From: an uncultured Actinomycetes bacterium
GTDB taxonomy: Bacteria; Actinomycetota; Thermoleophilia; Miltoncostaeales; Miltoncostaeaceae
Assembly (NCBI GenBank): GCA_903896045.1
Contig: CAITWD010000036.1
Span: 42,871 to 106,870, forward strand
DNA length: 64,000 bases
Direction: 5' to 3'
The notes under the pieces are model-generated. The model saw only the letters and a program-made list of their open reading frames with translations. It did not search any database and was not told the origin of the DNA. Both the position numbers and the translations under genes were made by a program. Of the stretch, positions 61,181 through 64,000 are shown in pieces. Numbering within the stretch: the first letter of the stretch is position 1; every line of letters begins with the position of its first letter.

Positions 61181-62277
61181 GAACGCACCGAGGCGACCAC
61201 AAGATCGGCGATCTTGTCGGCGGCATCTGGACGTCCAATGCGCCGAGCTGCATCCGCCATCGCCTCGCGACGAGGGGGATCAGACAAGAGTGCCCCAACC
61301 AACTCACGCAACCGTACACCCGAGCATTCAGCATCAGGCAATACCACCGCCGCACCCGCGCTCACCAACCATTTCGCATTAGTTGCCTGATGATCTGCTG
61401 TTGCATGGGGGTATGGCACCAGAATGCTTGGTCGCCCAATCGCAGCAAGCTCAAACACCGATCCTCCCGAACGCGAGACCACCAGATCTGCTGCAGCAAT
61501 TGCCTCGGGTAAATCATCAAGAAATCCCTCAATTCGATACTGAGGGCTCGGAGTCTGATCACCAAACAATGATCGAGTGGCCTCTACATTCTTGGGACCC
61601 ACGACGTGAATCACCTCAAATGGGGGGTGTGGGCCAAACGCATCGACGGCGGCCGCATTGATTGACCGCGCCCCTTGCGAACCGCCGACGATAAGCACCA
61701 CGGTGGCCTCCGGGGCAATACCAAAGTGCCGACGGCCCGATACCCGTGTTGCGTTCCGGACGGACTCCCTCACCGGACGACCCAGGACTATGTACTTCGG
61801 GCTCACTCGGCCCTTCAAAGGGAATGCGAGCACGACCCGGTGGGCAAGTGGCGCGATCACTCGGTTCGCAAGTCCGAGATGGGAATCTGCTTCCAGCGCG
61901 ATCGCTGGGCGTCGCAAAAGCCACGCCGCAAGGCCAACGGGCCCTGCCATGTATCCACCACCGGTCACCACGACATCAGCCTTGGTGCGCCGCACGATGG
62001 CCATCGCGCGCGGTACAGCGACAACTGCCATCCAAATCGTGCGCAGGGTCCCAAGGCTCACGCGACGTGCAAACCCCTGCAAGGGAATGCTCTCCTCGGC
62101 AAAGCCGTGTTCGCGGGCAAAGCCGTGGCCACTTCGGCCACGCGCCGAAATAAAGGTAATTTCAGCCCCGCGCGCGCGCAGTGCTTCTGCGACTGCGAGC
62201 GCCGGCATCACGTGCCCGCCCGTCCCGCTGGCTGCGATCAATACGTTCAGTGGTGTTCTTGGCGGAAGACTCGGCAT
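61177..62277 (-). CDS. murG: UDP-GlcNAc--lipid II N-acetylglucosaminyltransferase
   Basis: LIAASGTGGHVMPALAVAEALR; VGGSQGARSIN; VSRSGGSVFELAAIGRPSILVPYPHA. Confidence 0.96.
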   Translation of the reverse strand: MPSLPPRTPLNVLIAASGTGGHVMPALAVAEALRARGAEITFISARGRSGHGFAREHGFAEESIPLQGFARRVSLGTLRTIWMAVVAVPRAMAIVRRTKADVVVTGGGYMAGPVGLAAWLLRRPAIALEADSHLGLANRVIAPLAHRVVLAFPLKGRVSPKYIVLGRPVRESVRNATRVSGRRHFGIAPEATVVLIVGGSQGARSINAAAVDAFGPHPPFEVIHVVGPKNVEATRSLFGDQTPSPQYRIEGFLDDLPEAIAAADLVVSRSGGSVFELAAIGRPSILVPYPHATADHQATNAKWLVSAGAAVVLPDAECSGVRLRELVGALLSDPPRREAMADAARRIGRPDAADKIADLVVASVRS

Positions 62278-63442
62278 GTTGGGTTCGCTCACTAATGCTG
62301 TAGAGAAGGCCCATGCTTGCAAAGAGCACGATTAGGCTACTCCCACCGTACGACACGAACGGCAGCGGAACGCCGGTGATGGGCATCAGGCCAAGAGTTG
62401 CTGCGGCATTCGCAAGCGCTTGCACAGCGATCAATGACGCCAATCCGGTGGCAATTAAACGTTGGTGCAGATCTCTGGCGTTCATCGCAATACGGAACGC
62501 CAAGAGCACCACCACCGTCAGGCCAGCAAGCACAGCCACGATTCCAAAAAATCCAAGTTCCTCACCAATCGACGCAAGGATCATGTCGGTGTGCGCCTCA
62601 GGGAGATAGAAAGCTTTTTGGAAGCCGGCCCCGATTCCCACACCATGCCATCCGCCGGATCCCACCGCGATCTGGGCCTGCACATTCTGGAATCCATTCC
62701 CGGTCGCCTGACTCCATGGGTTGAGAAACGTCGTCAGACGGGCGCGCTCGTAGGGCGTTACTGCCACAAGCACGGCCCCGAGGGCCATGATGAGTCCAAG
62801 TACCGCCACAAGGTGTCGGGAGCGTGCACCTGCAATCAGCAGCATCGCGAATGCGATCAGCACGAGTGTCGTTGCCGTTCCCAAATCCGGCTCACGCACC
62901 ACAAGACCTGCCGTGACCAAGGTGCCGATCAAATACGGCAGTAGGCCGCCGAAGGTCATTACGGAGCGAGGATTTCTCGCGACCGCTGCAGCGATCCACA
63001 AGACCAGCGCCAACTTCGCGAACTCAGATGGTTGCAACTGGCCCAGAACCGGCAGATGGATCCATCGACGGGCACCATTGACCTGGGTTCCGATACCGGG
63101 AATCAAGACCGCCACGAGTGCGGCCACCGAGATCATCATCGCCATTCCCGCAATCCGATGCAGATACTTGGGATCCCATTTACGACAGACAAGGAATGCG
63201 CCGACACCCATCAGCGCGAAGAGGACTTGCTTTTCCACAATGCCGAACGGGCTGGTCCCATTCACGACCGCCTGTGATGAGGTCGCCGAATAGATCATGA
63301 CCATTCCGAAGCATGCGAGGCACGCGACGATCGCCATCATCGTCCCGTGGGGTGTCGACCCCTCACGCGGCCGCGCGGACTGCCGAGATCGAGACTCCGC
63401 CCGCGAGGGAACTGAGTGGAGGATTCGGCCACGTGTCGACAC
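62162..63442 (-). CDS. ftsW: Lipid II flippase/SEDS polymerase FtsW
   Basis: SEDS family: GARRWIHLPVLGQLQPSEFAKLALVLWIA; GLMPITGVPLPFVSYGGSSLIVLFASMGLLYSIS. Confidence 0.95.
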   Translation of the reverse strand: MSTRGRILHSVPSRAESRSRQSARPREGSTPHGTMMAIVACLACFGMVMIYSATSSQAVVNGTSPFGIVEKQVLFALMGVGAFLVCRKWDPKYLHRIAGMAMMISVAALVAVLIPGIGTQVNGARRWIHLPVLGQLQPSEFAKLALVLWIAAAVARNPRSVMTFGGLLPYLIGTLVTAGLVVREPDLGTATTLVLIAFAMLLIAGARSRHLVAVLGLIMALGAVLVAVTPYERARLTTFLNPWSQATGNGFQNVQAQIAVGSGGWHGVGIGAGFQKAFYLPEAHTDMILASIGEELGFFGIVAVLAGLTVVVLLAFRIAMNARDLHQRLIATGLASLIAVQALANAAATLGLMPITGVPLPFVSYGGSSLIVLFASMGLLYSISERTQHAESSAKNTTERIDRSQRDGRARDAGARSRRSTARARG

Positions 63443-63621
63443 AGTGAGAAGGGATTCACGATATGAGCGCGATGTCCTCGCACAAGTATGCGGCGAATAT
63501 CTCGAATTTGCGGTATTTCCTGCCGAAGTTCCGCAATGTTGCGTGCAGAATGGCGTTCCTGAATGAAATGGCTGGCACCAACACGGGGCCGAAGGTGATA
63601 TGTTCCCGCAGCGCCGAAAAC

Positions 63622-63693
63622 GGGCGGTTAGCTCAGCGGTAGAGCACCTGCCTTACAAGCAGGGGGCCGGCAGTTCAAATCTGTCACCGCCCA
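63622..63693 (+). tRNA. tRNA-Val (anticodon TAC)
   Basis: Cloverleaf: acceptor GGGCGGT/ACCGCCC, anticodon arm CCTGC-CTTACAA-GCAGG, TTCAAAT T-loop; CCA not encoded. Confidence 0.95.
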
Positions 63694-63718
63694 CTGACTG
63701 GCCCGAGACTTAGGCCAC

Positions 63719-63793
63719 GGGGGTGTAGCTCAGCTTGGTTAGAGCACCGGACTGTCAATCCGGAGGTCGCGGGTTCGAGCCCCGTCGCTCCCG
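63719..63793 (+). tRNA. tRNA-Asp (anticodon GTC)
   Basis: Cloverleaf: acceptor GGGGGTG/CGCTCCC with two G-U pairs, anticodon arm CCGGA-CTGTCAA-TCCGG, GGTTCGAGCCCC T-arm; CCA not encoded. Confidence 0.95.
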
Positions 63794-63797
63794 TTAC

Positions 63798-63826
63798 AAA
63801 AAGGCCCGTGTATACGGGCCTTTTTT
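63798..63826 (+). terminator. Intrinsic terminator after the tRNA pair
   Basis: AAAAAGGCCCGT-GTAT-ACGGGCCTTTTTT. Confidence 0.92.
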
Positions 63827-63839
63827 GTACCCTAAAGAA

Positions 63840-63853
63840 CGAACATTCGTTTC
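63840..63853. promoter_or_regulatory. LexA (SOS) box-like palindrome
   Basis: CGAACATTCGTTTC fits the Gram-positive LexA/DinR consensus CGAAC-N4-GTTYC. Confidence 0.45.
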
Positions 63854-64000
63854 CAAATCCCGAATGCGGGCGCGATTTCGTGAGTTTTGCGAGCCCACTA
63901 CGCGCCGCCCGATCACCCCAGGGGGTCTTGTCTCCCCTCGGTCCACTCAAGCGGCACAGACGCAGCGAGCACACACTTACTCATGCGACGCTATTCTGCC

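Noticed and set aside
63684-63974. Minus-strand ORF containing GATGLEPATSGLTVRCSNQAELHP
   Set aside because: This is the antisense reading of the tRNA gene and terminator, a well-known spurious ORF pattern; not a protein gene
1-64000. CRISPR array, prophage, transposon, toxin-antitoxin or biosynthetic gene cluster
   Set aside because: No regularly spaced direct repeats, integrase/transposase/phage genes, TA pairs or modular biosynthetic genes were seen in any frame

Overview
This 64 kb window comes from a high-GC, gene-dense bacterial chromosome. It looks Actinomycetota-like, but taxonomy cannot be settled from the window. Nearly all of it is core housekeeping content on the minus strand. 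The main blocks are: a fused PafB/PafC-type WYL regulator; rpsP-khpA-rimM-trmD-rplS-rnhB; smc-ftsY-ffh; rnc-acpP-plsX-rpmF; coaD-rsmD-recG; rib genes with rpe; rsmB-fmt-def-priA-metK; gpsA-der-plsC-cmk-aroA; tyrA-aroF-hisC; a plus-strand nadB-nadA-nadC operon; aroH-rluB-scpB-scpA-trpS; a full glycine-cleavage set (gcvT-H-PA-PB); and a partial division/cell-wall cluster (ftsW-murG-murC-murB-ftsQ-ftsZ). Two tRNA genes and an intrinsic terminator sit near the right end. I found no CRISPR array, prophage, transposon, rRNA or clear defence island, and nothing that convincingly amounts to a new multi-gene system. The observations most worth following up are small: a palindrome cluster on the apparently leaderless nadB promoter; two inverted repeats enclosing promoter elements upstream of ftsZ; a LexA-box-like site after the tRNAs; an orphan protein resembling a catalytically degenerate PD-(D/E)XK nuclease between priA and def, ending in a perfect 14-bp hairpin; a 116-nt ftsW/murG overlap; a structured ftsZ-gcvT interval; and a few lineage-specific hypothetical genes.
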